Assembly (NCBI GenBank): GCA_019235715.1
Contig: JAFAKE010000070.1
Span: 32,436-96,435, forward strand
Origin: Vulcanimicrobiota bacterium
GTDB lineage: Bacteria; Vulcanimicrobiota; Vulcanimicrobiia; Eremiobacterales; Eremiobacteraceae
Direction: 5' to 3'
Length of the DNA stretch: 64,000 nucleotides
Shown: in pieces, positions 43,028-51,469 of the stretch
Layout of the letters: the number at the start of each line of letters is the position of its first letter
Position numbering within the stretch: the first letter of the stretch is position 1
Notes under the pieces: model-generated
Databases searched by the model: none
What the model was told of the DNA's origin: nothing
What the model saw: only the letters and a program-made list of their open reading frames with translations
Program-made: the position numbers and the translations under genes

Positions 43028-44110
43028 GTGGACGCGCGCGTGCGCCTGCCGCTGGGTCTCGGCGAGGTGGCCGTGTGGCAAGCATTGGGCTTGCTCGCGA
43101 TCGTCGCGCTGTTCGCGCTCTATCCCGTTATCGATCGCAACATCGGACACGTCTCCGCGGTCGCCGACGCCGGATATTTCCTCTTGTTGGTTTTCGGTTT
43201 GAACATCGTCGTGGGCTTTGCGGGGCTGCTCGATCTTGGCTATGCCGCATTTTTCGCGATCGGCGCCTACACGTATGCTATGGTCGCCTCCACGCAGTTC
43301 AACCTGCATTTGAATTTCTGGCCGATGCTGATCGGCAGCGCGTGCGTCGCGGCGCTGTTCGGCGTCATCCTCGGCTTCCCAACCCTGCGCCTGCGCGGCG
43401 ATTATCTGGCGATCGTCACGCTCGGCTTCGGCGAGATCGTGCCCCAGGTGTTCTTGAATCTGGACAAATACACCGGCGGCCCGAACGGCATCTCGAACGT
43501 CGACCAGCCCGTGTTCTTCGGTCACGCGTTCGGCTTCAATCCCGTACCTTACTATTATCTCTATCTCGTGGTCGCGCTCATCTCGCTGGTGCTGCTCAAC
43601 AATCTTCGGCGCTCGCGGCTTGGGCGCGCGTGGATGGCGATCCGCGAAGACGAGCTCGCGGCCACGCACATGGGCGTCAATCCCGTGACGACGAAACTGC
43701 TCGCCTTTGCGATGGGCGCGTCGTTCGCGGGCTTGGCTGGATGCATCTACGCAGCCAAGCTCACGCTCATCAGTCCTGACGAATTCAACTTCTCCGTGTC
43801 CGTGACGATCCTGTCAGCGATCGTGCTGGGCGGTATGGGCAGCCTGCTCGGCGCGTTCATCGGCGGGCTGCTGCTCGCGCTCCTCAATTTCATGGTTCTG
43901 CCGCAGGTGACGAACTGGACGCACGCGCTTGGGACCGCACTGCACAACGAAGCGATACAAAACGCGGATCTGCACTACATCATCTACGGTCTGATCCTGG
44001 TGCTCGTGATGCTGTTCAGACCGGAAGGCTTGATCTCCAACGCATCGCGGCGCGCTGAGTTGCATCACGGACAGCCGGCGACGTCGGCAGCCGCGGCAGG
44101 CGTCGAATGA
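43028..44110 (+). CDS. livM: Branched-chain amino acid ABC transporter permease LivM
   Basis: The 360-residue protein has the LivM pattern with GLNIVVGFAGLLDLGYAAFF, FPTLRLRGDYLAIVTLGFGE, and the loop GRAWMAIREDELAATHMGVN. Start is the GTG at 43028 immediately after the livH stop. The C-terminus ends with a short His-containing tail (LHHGQPATSAAAAGVE). It pairs with LivH as the transmembrane pathway. Confidence 0.93.
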   Translation: MDARVRLPLGLGEVAVWQALGLLAIVALFALYPVIDRNIGHVSAVADAGYFLLLVFGLNIVVGFAGLLDLGYAAFFAIGAYTYAMVASTQFNLHLNFWPMLIGSACVAALFGVILGFPTLRLRGDYLAIVTLGFGEIVPQVFLNLDKYTGGPNGISNVDQPVFFGHAFGFNPVPYYYLYLVVALISLVLLNNLRRSRLGRAWMAIREDELAATHMGVNPVTTKLLAFAMGASFAGLAGCIYAAKLTLISPDEFNFSVSVTILSAIVLGGMGSLLGAFIGGLLLALLNFMVLPQVTNWTHALGTALHNEAIQNADLHYIIYGLILVLVMLFRPEGLISNASRRAELHHGQPATSAAAAGVE

Positions 44111-44874
44111 GCGCGCCGCTGCTCGCGATCGAGGGTTTGACCAAGCGCTTCGGCGGCCTGACGGCAGTGAAAGAGCTCACCATGCACGTCGAGGCCGGCT
44201 CGATCTCCAGCCTGATCGGCCCGAACGGCGCCGGCAAGTCGACGGTTTTCAACGTCATCACCGGCATCTATGTGCCGACTGCGGGCGACATCAAGCTTGG
44301 CGGCGCGTCGATCGTCGGGCGCAAGCCGCATCAGGTCGCGGCAGCCGGTATCATGCGCACGTTTCAGAACATCCGCTTGTTCGCGTTCATGACCGTGCTC
44401 GAAAATGTCATGGTCGGCGAGCAGACGCGCATGCACGCCACGCCGTTGGACAGCGCCCTGCGCACGCCGCGCGCGCAGCGCGAGGAGCGCGCAGTAAGCG
44501 AACGCGCGCTGGAGCTGCTCGATTTCGTCGGGTTGAGCGCACAATCGGAACAGTGGGCGCGCAATCTGCCGTACGGCATGCAGCGGCGCTTGGAGATCGC
44601 CCGTGCGCTGGCGCCAAATCCGCGCGTGCTGTTGTTGGACGAGCCGGCGGCCGGCGCGAATCCAGTCGAAAAGCGCGAGCTGATGGCGTTGGTGCGCGCG
44701 ATCCGCGATCGCGGCGTCACCGTCGTGCTTATCGAGCACGATATGAAACTGGTCATGGGCATTTCCGATCGGGTGACGGTGCTCGACTATGGCGAGAAGA
44801 TCAGCGAAGGCGATCCTCAGAGCGTGCGCCGCGATCCGCGCGTGATCGAGGCATATCTCGGCAAAGGCGCATGA
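44107..44874 (+). CDS. livG: Branched-chain amino acid ABC transporter ATP-binding protein LivG
   Basis: The 255-residue ATPase has Walker A LIGPNGAGKSTVFNVITGIY, the Q-loop region TFQNIRLFAFMTVLENVMVG, a signature-like NLPYGMQRRLEIARALAPNP, and Walker B RVLLLDEPAAGANPVEKREL. The signature LPYGMQRRLE is the usual LivG form. It overlaps livM by four bases (ATGA). Confidence 0.95.
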   Translation: MSAPLLAIEGLTKRFGGLTAVKELTMHVEAGSISSLIGPNGAGKSTVFNVITGIYVPTAGDIKLGGASIVGRKPHQVAAAGIMRTFQNIRLFAFMTVLENVMVGEQTRMHATPLDSALRTPRAQREERAVSERALELLDFVGLSAQSEQWARNLPYGMQRRLEIARALAPNPRVLLLDEPAAGANPVEKRELMALVRAIRDRGVTVVLIEHDMKLVMGISDRVTVLDYGEKISEGDPQSVRRDPRVIEAYLGKGA

Positions 44875-45587
44875 GCGCCGTTCTTTCACTGGTCGGCGTC
44901 GAGACGTTCTACGGACGCATTCAGGCGCTGCGCGGCATCAGCTTGGACGTGCGCGCAGGTGAAATCGTCGCGCTCATCGGCGGCAACGGCGCCGGCAAGA
45001 CGACGACGCTACGGACGATCTCCGGACTCGTGCGGGCGGCGCATGGACGCATCACGTTTGCGGGTGACGACATCACGCACGCGATGCCCGATCAAATCGT
45101 CCGGATGGGCATCGTGCAGGCACCCGAAGGCAGGCGTATCTTCCAGCGCATGACCGTGCTGGAGAACTTGGAGCTGGGCGCGTACGCGCGCGCCGACGGG
45201 CGATCGGTGCGCGGCGATATGGACGACGTGTTCGCGCTCTTTCCGCGGTTGGCGGAACGGCGCTCGCAAAAGGGCGGCACGCTGTCCGGCGGCGAGCAGC
45301 AGATGCTCGCGATCGGCCGCGCGCTCATGGCGCGGCCCAAAATCTTGCTGCTGGACGAGCCGTCGCTCGGGCTCTCGCCGATCTTGGTTGAGACGATCTT
45401 CCATGTGATCGCCGACATCAACAAACGCGGCGTGCCGATCTTGCTGATCGAGCAAAATGCGCGCAAAGCGCTGCAGGTCGCGGCGCGCGGCTACGTGCTC
45501 GAGACCGGCACTATTGTAAAGGAAGGAACCGCGGCGGATCTGCTCGCGGATGACGATGTGCGCAAAGCGTATCTGGGCGAGGACTGA
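44871..45587 (+). CDS. livF: Branched-chain amino acid ABC transporter ATP-binding protein LivF
   Basis: The 238-residue ATPase has Walker A LIGGNGAGKTTTLRTISGLV, the block MGIVQAPEGRRIFQRMTVLE, signature GTLSGGEQQMLAIGRALMAR, and Walker B KILLLDEPSLGLSPILVETI. The ATG at 44871 overlaps the livG stop (ATGA); upstream in-frame codons lie inside livG. It completes the operon with the second nucleotide-binding subunit. Confidence 0.95.
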   Translation: MSAVLSLVGVETFYGRIQALRGISLDVRAGEIVALIGGNGAGKTTTLRTISGLVRAAHGRITFAGDDITHAMPDQIVRMGIVQAPEGRRIFQRMTVLENLELGAYARADGRSVRGDMDDVFALFPRLAERRSQKGGTLSGGEQQMLAIGRALMARPKILLLDEPSLGLSPILVETIFHVIADINKRGVPILLIEQNARKALQVAARGYVLETGTIVKEGTAADLLADDDVRKAYLGED

Positions 45588-45589
45588 TC

Positions 45590-46162
45590 ATGCCATTGGA
45601 GCTCGTCAACACGATTGCGGCGATTCTGACCACAACCGTCATCGCGGCTACGGCGATCGCCGCTACCATTCAACTGCGGCATATGCGCGCGGGAAATCAA
45701 ATTGCCGGATTCATGACGCTGCGCAACATGCTGGACGACGACGCGCACCAGCGTGCGGACGCCGTGTTGGTGCGCGAGGGCGACTTGACAAACGACGAAA
45801 CCTTCCGAACATACCTCACTGCAAGAGCCAAGCGAGAAGCCGTCACACCGAACGATCGTTATGCCGAGGTTTATTCTGCGCTCACGATGACGGCGAACGC
45901 ATTTGAGACGCTTGGGACGCTTGTCCGCAATGGCGTTGTCGATCGCCAGTTGTTCTTGGAACAGTACTGCTCCGTCGTGCTCGGTTCGTGGCGCAGACTC
46001 GAGCCATACATAGCGCTTGTGCGCGCAGCGCAGAACGATGATGGCACGTGGGAAGACTTCGAATATATGGCCGTGTTGTCAGAGCGCTTCATCGAAGAGC
46101 ATCCGTCGATGTATCCGCCGGGCATGCCGCGTTTGCTGCCGAGCTACGCAAAAAAGTCATGA
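45590..46162 (+). CDS. Membrane-anchored DUF4760-like protein
   Basis: The 190-residue protein has one N-terminal hydrophobic segment (IAAILTTTVIAATAIAATIQ) followed by an alpha-helical soluble region: FMTLRNMLDDDAHQRADAVL, AEVYSALTMTANAFETLGTL and EQYCSVVLGSWRRLEPYIAL, ending PGMPRLLPSYAKKS. The pattern matches DUF4760, a family of unknown function with an N-terminal anchor. It follows livF by two bases, so it is in the same transcript, but I see no functional link. Confidence 0.7.
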   Translation: MPLELVNTIAAILTTTVIAATAIAATIQLRHMRAGNQIAGFMTLRNMLDDDAHQRADAVLVREGDLTNDETFRTYLTARAKREAVTPNDRYAEVYSALTMTANAFETLGTLVRNGVVDRQLFLEQYCSVVLGSWRRLEPYIALVRAAQNDDGTWEDFEYMAVLSERFIEEHPSMYPPGMPRLLPSYAKKS

Positions 46163-46178
46163 ACGTGCCCAAAAGGCA

Positions 46179-46202
46179 AGACCACCGCTTCCGCAGTGGT
46201 CT
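46179..46202 (+). terminator. Hairpin after the DUF4760-like gene
   Basis: AGACCAC (46179-46185) and GTGGTCT (46196-46202) form a 7-bp stem that extends by GC/GC after one mismatch, with loop TTCC. No T-run follows. It may end the liv operon transcript. Confidence 0.4.
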
Positions 46203-46210
46203 CAACCGAT

Positions 46211-46236
46211 TTGACCCATCGCGCTACTTGTATAAT
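46211..46236 (+). promoter_or_regulatory. Plus-strand promoter-like sequence
   Basis: TTGACC (46211-46216) and a perfect TATAAT (46231-46236) are seen, with a 14-base spacer, shorter than the usual 17. A perfect -10 in a GC-rich genome is uncommon. The only frame downstream is a 28-codon frame at 46243 without other support, so a short untranslated RNA or an antisense RNA across the tRNA-like region is possible. Confidence 0.35.
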
Positions 46237-46309
46237 ATCGCATGATTGAAACAAATTCAAGGGGAGCTCCAGTTCGCCATCGCGCACTCCCACGGGCTCG
46301 CGCCCGCGT

Positions 46310-46377
46310 TGGAGGCAACGGGAATTGAACCCGCAGGACGCGATGAGTCAAACCGGCCCTCCCGCCAGGGTGCCCCC
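46310..46377 (-). ncRNA. tRNA-like RNA with shortened D arm
   Basis: On the minus strand GGGGGCA (46377-46371) pairs with TGCCTCC (46317-46311) as a 7-bp acceptor stem, which extends by three more pairs (GTT/AAC) outward. A perfect T arm follows the tRNA consensus: GCGGG-TTCAATT-CCCGT. Between them CCCT-GGCGGG-AGGG can form a D arm, CCGGT-TTGACTC-ATCGC an anticodon arm (one mismatch, loop containing GAC, Val-type), and GTCCT the variable loop. Linker bases 8-9 and 26 are missing, so the total is only 68 bases. There is no encoded CCA. It could be a degenerate tRNA, a functional atypical tRNA, or another structured RNA. Possible -35 and -10 sequences lie just upstream. Confidence 0.5.
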
Positions 46378-46385
46378 AACGACTA

Positions 46386-46415
46386 AGTAATCACGTGTCA
46401 GCGCACGCGCGTCAA
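46386..46415 (-). promoter_or_regulatory. Minus-strand promoter-like sequence before the tRNA-like RNA
   Basis: On the minus strand TTGACG (46415-46410) is followed after 18 bases by ATTACT (46391-46386). Transcription would start near 46379, precisely at the beginning of the tRNA-like element. The -10 is a weak match, so this is a candidate only. Confidence 0.35.
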
Positions 46416-46431
46416 GAGTTGGCGATGCCAC

Positions 46432-47532
46432 TCATCTTCCTGATGGTTGCGGTGCTCCAGGAGTCGATATCGGCGGCGCCGTCTCGCTCACTGCGGGTGA
46501 CGCGGATGGCGCAGGCGAGGTTGGCGGCAATAACTTCACCACGAAATCATTTTGGTCTCCGCCGTATGCGATCCATACGTTGTGCGTCTTCGGATCGATC
46601 GCAAGCGAATGCGATCCGCGTGGAACCGTCACGTCCCCGATGCGGTCGAAGGCTTGCCCGTTATCGGCGATCACGGTGATCAGGCCGATGCCGCTGGCGG
46701 CGTACAGTTTGTTGAGCGCGTCATCATATGCCAGTTGATCCGTGCGCGGCGCGACGGAAACCGTTCCGGTCAATCTGCCGCTCGTGAGATCGATGATCGC
46801 GACCTTGCCGTTGCTGCCGGCGCTGAAAAGCCTGTGGCCCTTGGCATCGACTGCGATACCGGTCGGGTCGGTGACATCGCCGAGCGCCAACGAGCCGGTC
46901 ACGGTGTTGGTATTGGGATCGATCACCGCGACTGAATTCGTCGACGATATGTTGAGATAGAGCCTGTCGCTGCCGGAATCGTAGATGATGGACCTCGGGC
47001 CGTTGGCGACCGGCACGTCGAACTGTTGGATCTTATCGGTCTTACCCTGAATGACCCATATTTCGTTGCCGCCGGCGTGCACGGCATAGAGCCGGCCGTT
47101 TCTCGGATCGAACGCGACCGAACCGACCGGACCGTTTGTGTAGATGCGTTGATTTTCGACAAGCCAGCGTCGGTTGAGCTGCGAGATATAACCGTCGTCG
47201 GTGCCGACGAAGATCTTTCCATCGTACACGTCGACCGCGACGCCGCGGCCGGGACCGACGAGCACGCGCCGTTCGATCTCGCCGCTGTCGACGTTGACGA
47301 ACAGCAATTCGTTGCTGCTCGCATGCACGGCGATCAGATCGCGGTACTTCGGATCGATCAGCAATTGTTCGAACCGGCCGATCGCGCGCGGTACCGGGAT
47401 CGGCACACCGACGGTCATGAGCTGGCGGGGTAGTGGTGCGTCAGCAGCGCTTCCGAGCGGCGTCAGCGCCACGAGCGCAACCAGCGCAGCGAGTAGGCTA
47501 AAGGAAAGGGCGGCGAAACGAGCGGGCTTCAT
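46432..47532 (-). CDS. YVTN-family beta-propeller protein, secreted
   Basis: The 366-residue protein has a signal peptide (LSFSLLAALVALVALTPLGS) and about six propeller blades with the YVTN-type repeat: GRLYAVHAGGNEIWVIQ, LYLNISSTNSVAVIDPNTN, HRLFSAGSNGKVAIIDLTSG and NKLYAASGIGLITVIADNGQ. It ends in a Pro/Ser-rich tail. Such proteins are periplasmic or surface scaffolds. GAGGT precedes the ATG at 47532, which lies just inside the end of the O-methyltransferase frame by 11 bases of spacing. It closes a four-gene minus-strand operon. Confidence 0.85.
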   Translation of the reverse strand: MKPARFAALSFSLLAALVALVALTPLGSAADAPLPRQLMTVGVPIPVPRAIGRFEQLLIDPKYRDLIAVHASSNELLFVNVDSGEIERRVLVGPGRGVAVDVYDGKIFVGTDDGYISQLNRRWLVENQRIYTNGPVGSVAFDPRNGRLYAVHAGGNEIWVIQGKTDKIQQFDVPVANGPRSIIYDSGSDRLYLNISSTNSVAVIDPNTNTVTGSLALGDVTDPTGIAVDAKGHRLFSAGSNGKVAIIDLTSGRLTGTVSVAPRTDQLAYDDALNKLYAASGIGLITVIADNGQAFDRIGDVTVPRGSHSLAIDPKTHNVWIAYGGDQNDFVVKLLPPTSPAPSASPAVSETAPPISTPGAPQPSGR

Positions 47533-47542
47533 ATGCGTGACC

Positions 47543-48190
47543 TCATGCGATCTTGGCGCCGACCCCCACGCCGTCGCCCAACGGCAGAATCGTCGCGTTG
47601 AGCGCAGGGTTGCGCAAGAATTCGGTGTTGAATGCCCTGATGGCAGTCGTCGCTTTGTCATCATTCGGGCCGCTCGCCGTCGCGGCGCGATGGTGCCACA
47701 GAAGATTATCGACGATGACCAGACCTGAGTGTTTGAGCAACGGGATCGCAAGCTTTAGATAATCAGAATACTCTTCCTTGAGCGCGTCGAGCAGCACGAT
47801 GTCGTAGATATTCTTTGGCAGGCGCCCCATGACGTCGAGCGCAGGCTGGTTGAAGATCTCGATGCGATCGGCGACACCCGCACGCCGGAAAAAATCGCGC
47901 GCGATATCGGTGCGTTTTGCGTCGGGATCGATCGTCCAAATGCGGCCGGTCTCGGGCTGCGCGCGCGCCATCCATAATGTCGAGCAGCCGTAGGCCGTGC
48001 CGACTTCCAAGATGTTGCTCGCGAGCATCGCGCTCGCCATCACCGACAAAAAGCGTCCGACCTCACGGCTGACGATCGGAATCTCATCGCGTGCGCCGGC
48101 AGCCTCCAGCTCGAGCATAAGCGCATCCGGCTCTGTGTGGATCGTACGCAGATAGGTGAAGTCCGGGTCGAGCGGATGATCGACGATCAC
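47543..48190 (-). CDS. SAM-dependent O-methyltransferase
   Basis: The 215-residue protein matches the class I O-methyltransferase family (caffeoyl-CoA/catechol type): the SAM motif SNILEVGTAYGCSTLWMARA, acid loop RIWTIDPDAKRTDIARDFFR, and YDIVLLDALKEEYSDYLKLA with metal Asp, followed by GLVIVDNLLWHHRA. It should methylate a hydroxylated aromatic or similar small molecule. Start is GTG 48190, overlapping the Gfo/Idh gene by four bases. Confidence 0.9.
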   Translation of the reverse strand: MIVDHPLDPDFTYLRTIHTEPDALMLELEAAGARDEIPIVSREVGRFLSVMASAMLASNILEVGTAYGCSTLWMARAQPETGRIWTIDPDAKRTDIARDFFRRAGVADRIEIFNQPALDVMGRLPKNIYDIVLLDALKEEYSDYLKLAIPLLKHSGLVIVDNLLWHHRAATASGPNDDKATTAIRAFNTEFLRNPALNATILPLGDGVGVGAKIA

Positions 48191-49266
48191 GAGCGTCTCC
48201 TTGCGCCACCCAAGCGCACGGCGCGTCCGGTGCGCGCGGCGCGGCGAGCGGCATCCAATACTTCTTGCACTTTGAGTCCGTCTTCAAAGGTCGGGACTGA
48301 CGACGGCTTACCGGCCAAATGGTCGAGCATCTCGTTCACGAGCGTGTAAAACGGTCCGATCAGGCGATGGCCGGCATTCGCCAGACGGCGGGGAAATCGC
48401 GCCGGTGCGGTGACCAGCACCGGTTCGCGCCCGGCGCGCAAGCCGAAGATCTCGGCGTCGTCGCGCACGAGCAGCGCGCCTTTGCTACCGCTGATGAAGA
48501 TCGAGCTGTAGGAGGCATTCGCAGTCGCGGTGAGATCGATGGTGGCAAGCGCACCGCTTGCCATCTCCATGCTCACTGAAAAGTTGTCGTCAGCGTCGAC
48601 GTTTGCCGGCGCGCCGTCAGGACGTGCGCGCTTCTTCACGCGCGTCTGTAAGGTGGCCTTGACTTCGCGTACGTCGCCGTCCAGCCAGCGGCAATAGTCG
48701 ATGTAATGCGAGCCGAGCGCGCCTAGCACTCCGCCTCCGTCGCGCGCACGAGACTGCCACGCATGGCGCAGCGTGCTGGTCGGATGCATCCAGGTCGTCG
48801 CTTCGGTTATCACGATGCGCTCGACGTCTCCAGGCCAGCCGTCGTCGACAAGCGACTTGGCGCGCAGTCGCGCGGGGATATAGCGGAACTCGTGATCGAG
48901 CATGCCGGCACGTTTGCTGCGGCGCGCGGCGCTGCACATCGAGCGTGCCTCAGTGGCGTTAAGCGCGAACGGCTTTTCGCACAGCACGTCTTTGCCGGCG
49001 CGCAGCGCGGCCAGCGCGATCGGCTTATGCAGCGGCGGCGGCGTCACGATGCTCACCAGATCGACGTCGGCGCGCTTGACGCACTCGCGATAGTCATCCG
49101 TGAAATAAGGCACAGCGAACTGCACGGCCGCCGCCTTTGCGCGCTCGAGCGAGCCGGAGCACACCGCAGTCACCGCGCATTGCGGGTGGTCGCGGAACAC
49201 CGGCATCTGCACGCGCGCACCGAAGCCCATGCCGATCACGGCGACGCGAAACGTATCTGACGCCAC
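48187..49266 (-). CDS. Gfo/Idh/MocA-family oxidoreductase
   Basis: The 359-residue protein has the N-terminal NAD(P)-binding Rossmann fold FRVAVIGMGFGARVQMPVFR, the conserved LCEKPFALNATEARSMCSAA (EKP motif), and a C-terminal alpha/beta domain (GGVLGALGSHYIDYCRWLDG). These enzymes oxidise or reduce sugars, inositols or related polyols. It is the middle member of the operon with a DNA polymerase upstream and the O-methyltransferase downstream. Confidence 0.92.
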   Translation of the reverse strand: MASDTFRVAVIGMGFGARVQMPVFRDHPQCAVTAVCSGSLERAKAAAVQFAVPYFTDDYRECVKRADVDLVSIVTPPPLHKPIALAALRAGKDVLCEKPFALNATEARSMCSAARRSKRAGMLDHEFRYIPARLRAKSLVDDGWPGDVERIVITEATTWMHPTSTLRHAWQSRARDGGGVLGALGSHYIDYCRWLDGDVREVKATLQTRVKKRARPDGAPANVDADDNFSVSMEMASGALATIDLTATANASYSSIFISGSKGALLVRDDAEIFGLRAGREPVLVTAPARFPRRLANAGHRLIGPFYTLVNEMLDHLAGKPSSVPTFEDGLKVQEVLDAARRAARTGRAVRLGGARRRS

Positions 49267-49275
49267 GAAATTCCT

Positions 49276-51393
49276 TTACAGCATCGACAGCTGCTCCGGC
49301 TGGCCCGCGGCTGCGCGGGCATCTGCCGGCACCAGCGATCCGAAGCGCGCCACGAAGTCCGCGATGCGCCTCACGAGGTGTTCGCGGTCCTCGTCGTTCG
49401 CATATTCTTCAGAGAGCGCCAACTCGCCGCCGACGCGCTGATAGACGCGGACTTTGTCGCCGACGGCGAGGCCCCTTTCGGCGATGGCGTTGGCCAGGCG
49501 CTTGTTCGCGGGCGAGTTGAACGTCTTCGGCGTGATCGACTCGCGCCGGCTGAACTCTTCGACGCTCAGCTCGCCGTTACGTATGCGTTCTATCGCAGTG
49601 CGCACGAGGTCGACGATCTCGCTCGTCCTGCGCTCGAGCAGCGCCAACGCGATGGCGGATACGAGCGATCGTCCGAACGGTTCGTCGCGCGCCGAGCGCA
49701 ACGCCGAACCGCGCAAGATGAGATCGCCGGCTTCGCGTTTGAGGGCGTAGTTCTTCGGCATGAGCGAGAGCATCGCGGGATAACGCTCTTCAAGCGCAAG
49801 ATGCAGTCCGTCGCCGAGCGTGCTGCCGACTTCTGCCACCATGCGCACTGCGTTCGCATCCGTCGGAGGCTGGAAGAATGCGCCATCCGTATCGACTTCG
49901 ATCACGCGTGCGTTGCGCTCGCGCAGCGCGCCGACCATGCGATCCATCACGAGACGCCCGGCTTCCGTGACGCGTGCGGCTGCGGCCGGGTCGTTGAAGT
50001 GCAGCCCATTCGTGCCCATGAATCCGAAAAACGAGTTGATGAGTATCTTGAACGCCTGCTGCAAACCGTCGGCGGCGACATGCGCGCGCGCGTTTCCCAT
50101 GGCGCGCGCGATTTCCGCATCGCGTTTTGCGCTTACCCGCCGTTCGCGCAGCTGCGCGAGCATCGGCAAGAAGACGTGCAGATCATCGTCTTGCGGCTCG
50201 ATGCCGCGTGCGAGCATCAACGACGGATACAGGCTTTCGACGTCACACTTGACCACGTCGTCGAAAACCCCGACCTCAAGCGCCGCCGCGAATCCGCCTT
50301 CGATCGGCGCGGCGCTGCGCGGCCGAGGCACGGAGTGGCGCACTGCCAAGTACTCGCGCACCATAAGCCGCTCGATGCGGCTGCCGATGCCGACGAACGC
50401 CAGACCCTGGAACGATTCGGGCACCATCTGCACTTGATAAAATTCGTTCGGCGTGACCAGCCGCGAAAGGCGGTCGGTGTCGCGCGCGTCATCCAAACAG
50501 TATGCCTTGAGTTTCGCGCGCTGCTGCGGATCGTTCCACAGTGCGCGCATGTTCGCGGCATCGACCAGTGCGCGGCTCTCGTCGCCGATGCCCAAATGCC
50601 GCACGACGTGCTTCAACTTATAATTGGGAAGTTTTCGCGCGACGTCCCAGCGCATGACGCTATAGAACGTATCGATGATCTGACGCCCCGGAACGCGGTA
50701 ATAGCGCGCGACCATGCCGTTCGGCACGCTGCGGCGCAGCGTTTCATCTAACCACATCCACGCGCCGTCGCGGCCAAGGGTCAGCGGCACGCCGAACCTG
50801 CGCGCGCGCTCGGCCAAGAACCAGAGATCGAAATTGAAGACGTTGTGGCCCTCGAGCACATCCGGATCGCGTTCGCGCACGATGCGCACGAATTCGTCGA
50901 TCAGCGCCCCCTCGTTGGGAAAGTCGTCGAGCGCGAGCACGCGCTCGTAACCGGTCGAGTCGTGCAGCGCGATAAGCACGATTGCGGCATTCGGACGTTC
51001 AGGATAGATGTCGAGCGTTTCGAGGTCGAACTGCAGCCGGCGCAAATCGTGGAACGCCAGCCCGCGGTAAAAGGTCTGTCCGGACTCGACCAGGTGCGAC
51101 GTGATGGGGTCCAGATACGCGAGACGCTGATCGCTGGCTAACGAGCGCGCGAACTCCATGGGCCGGCGATCGCTGGTGACCAGAAAATGACGCAGCGGAT
51201 GACGGCCGTCAAGCTCGATGCTGTCGTCAGCAGGTTTGCGCGCGAGCATCCAGGAGCGTAAGGGCACGACGTCGCGCTCGATGCGCGCGCCTTCTCGGCG
51301 ATACAGCGTCGCTTTTCCGGAAAAACTGTCCGTTTCGACCGCGACGATGCCGCGGATCTGACCGCGGCCAGCGATCAGTCGTTCGTCAACCAC
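49276..51393 (-). CDS. Family B DNA polymerase, short bacterial form
   Basis: The 705-residue protein has both exonuclease and polymerase motifs of family B. Exo I FDLET (122-126), Exo II GHNVFNFD (182-189), Exo III YCLDDARDT (298-306) indicate a 3'-5' proofreading exonuclease. Polymerase motif A CDVESLYPS (383-391), motif B KILINSFFG (449-457) and motif C EVDTDG (499-504) are present; motif C is EVDTDG where many have YGDTDS, but both catalytic Asp remain. It is shorter than E. coli Pol II (about 780 residues). A role in repair or translesion synthesis is likely. Start is GTG 51393 with no strong Shine-Dalgarno. Confidence 0.9.
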   Translation of the reverse strand: MVDERLIAGRGQIRGIVAVETDSFSGKATLYRREGARIERDVVPLRSWMLARKPADDSIELDGRHPLRHFLVTSDRRPMEFARSLASDQRLAYLDPITSHLVESGQTFYRGLAFHDLRRLQFDLETLDIYPERPNAAIVLIALHDSTGYERVLALDDFPNEGALIDEFVRIVRERDPDVLEGHNVFNFDLWFLAERARRFGVPLTLGRDGAWMWLDETLRRSVPNGMVARYYRVPGRQIIDTFYSVMRWDVARKLPNYKLKHVVRHLGIGDESRALVDAANMRALWNDPQQRAKLKAYCLDDARDTDRLSRLVTPNEFYQVQMVPESFQGLAFVGIGSRIERLMVREYLAVRHSVPRPRSAAPIEGGFAAALEVGVFDDVVKCDVESLYPSLMLARGIEPQDDDLHVFLPMLAQLRERRVSAKRDAEIARAMGNARAHVAADGLQQAFKILINSFFGFMGTNGLHFNDPAAAARVTEAGRLVMDRMVGALRERNARVIEVDTDGAFFQPPTDANAVRMVAEVGSTLGDGLHLALEERYPAMLSLMPKNYALKREAGDLILRGSALRSARDEPFGRSLVSAIALALLERRTSEIVDLVRTAIERIRNGELSVEEFSRRESITPKTFNSPANKRLANAIAERGLAVGDKVRVYQRVGGELALSEEYANDEDREHLVRRIADFVARFGSLVPADARAAAGQPEQLSML

Positions 51394-51469
51394 TGACGAG
51401 TGGCGTTCTGCGGTCCGCGCGCGCTTCTTTCAGTAACGGCTTCTTAACTCAACAAGCCGGTCCCCGAGG

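Noticed and set aside
42052-43779. 575-residue plus-strand open frame
   Set aside because: It lies in a different frame over livH and livM, is Arg/His-rich without motifs, and the liv genes give full matches.
46243-46329. 28-codon frame after the TATAAT box
   Set aside because: There is no ribosome binding site of note and its sequence (Arg-rich) shows no domain. It may be chance.
46310-46377. tmRNA (ssrA) fragment
   Set aside because: The T arm is shared, but there is no tag-coding frame or GGACGCGGGTTC 3' end, and the element is only 68 bases with both acceptor strands adjacent.
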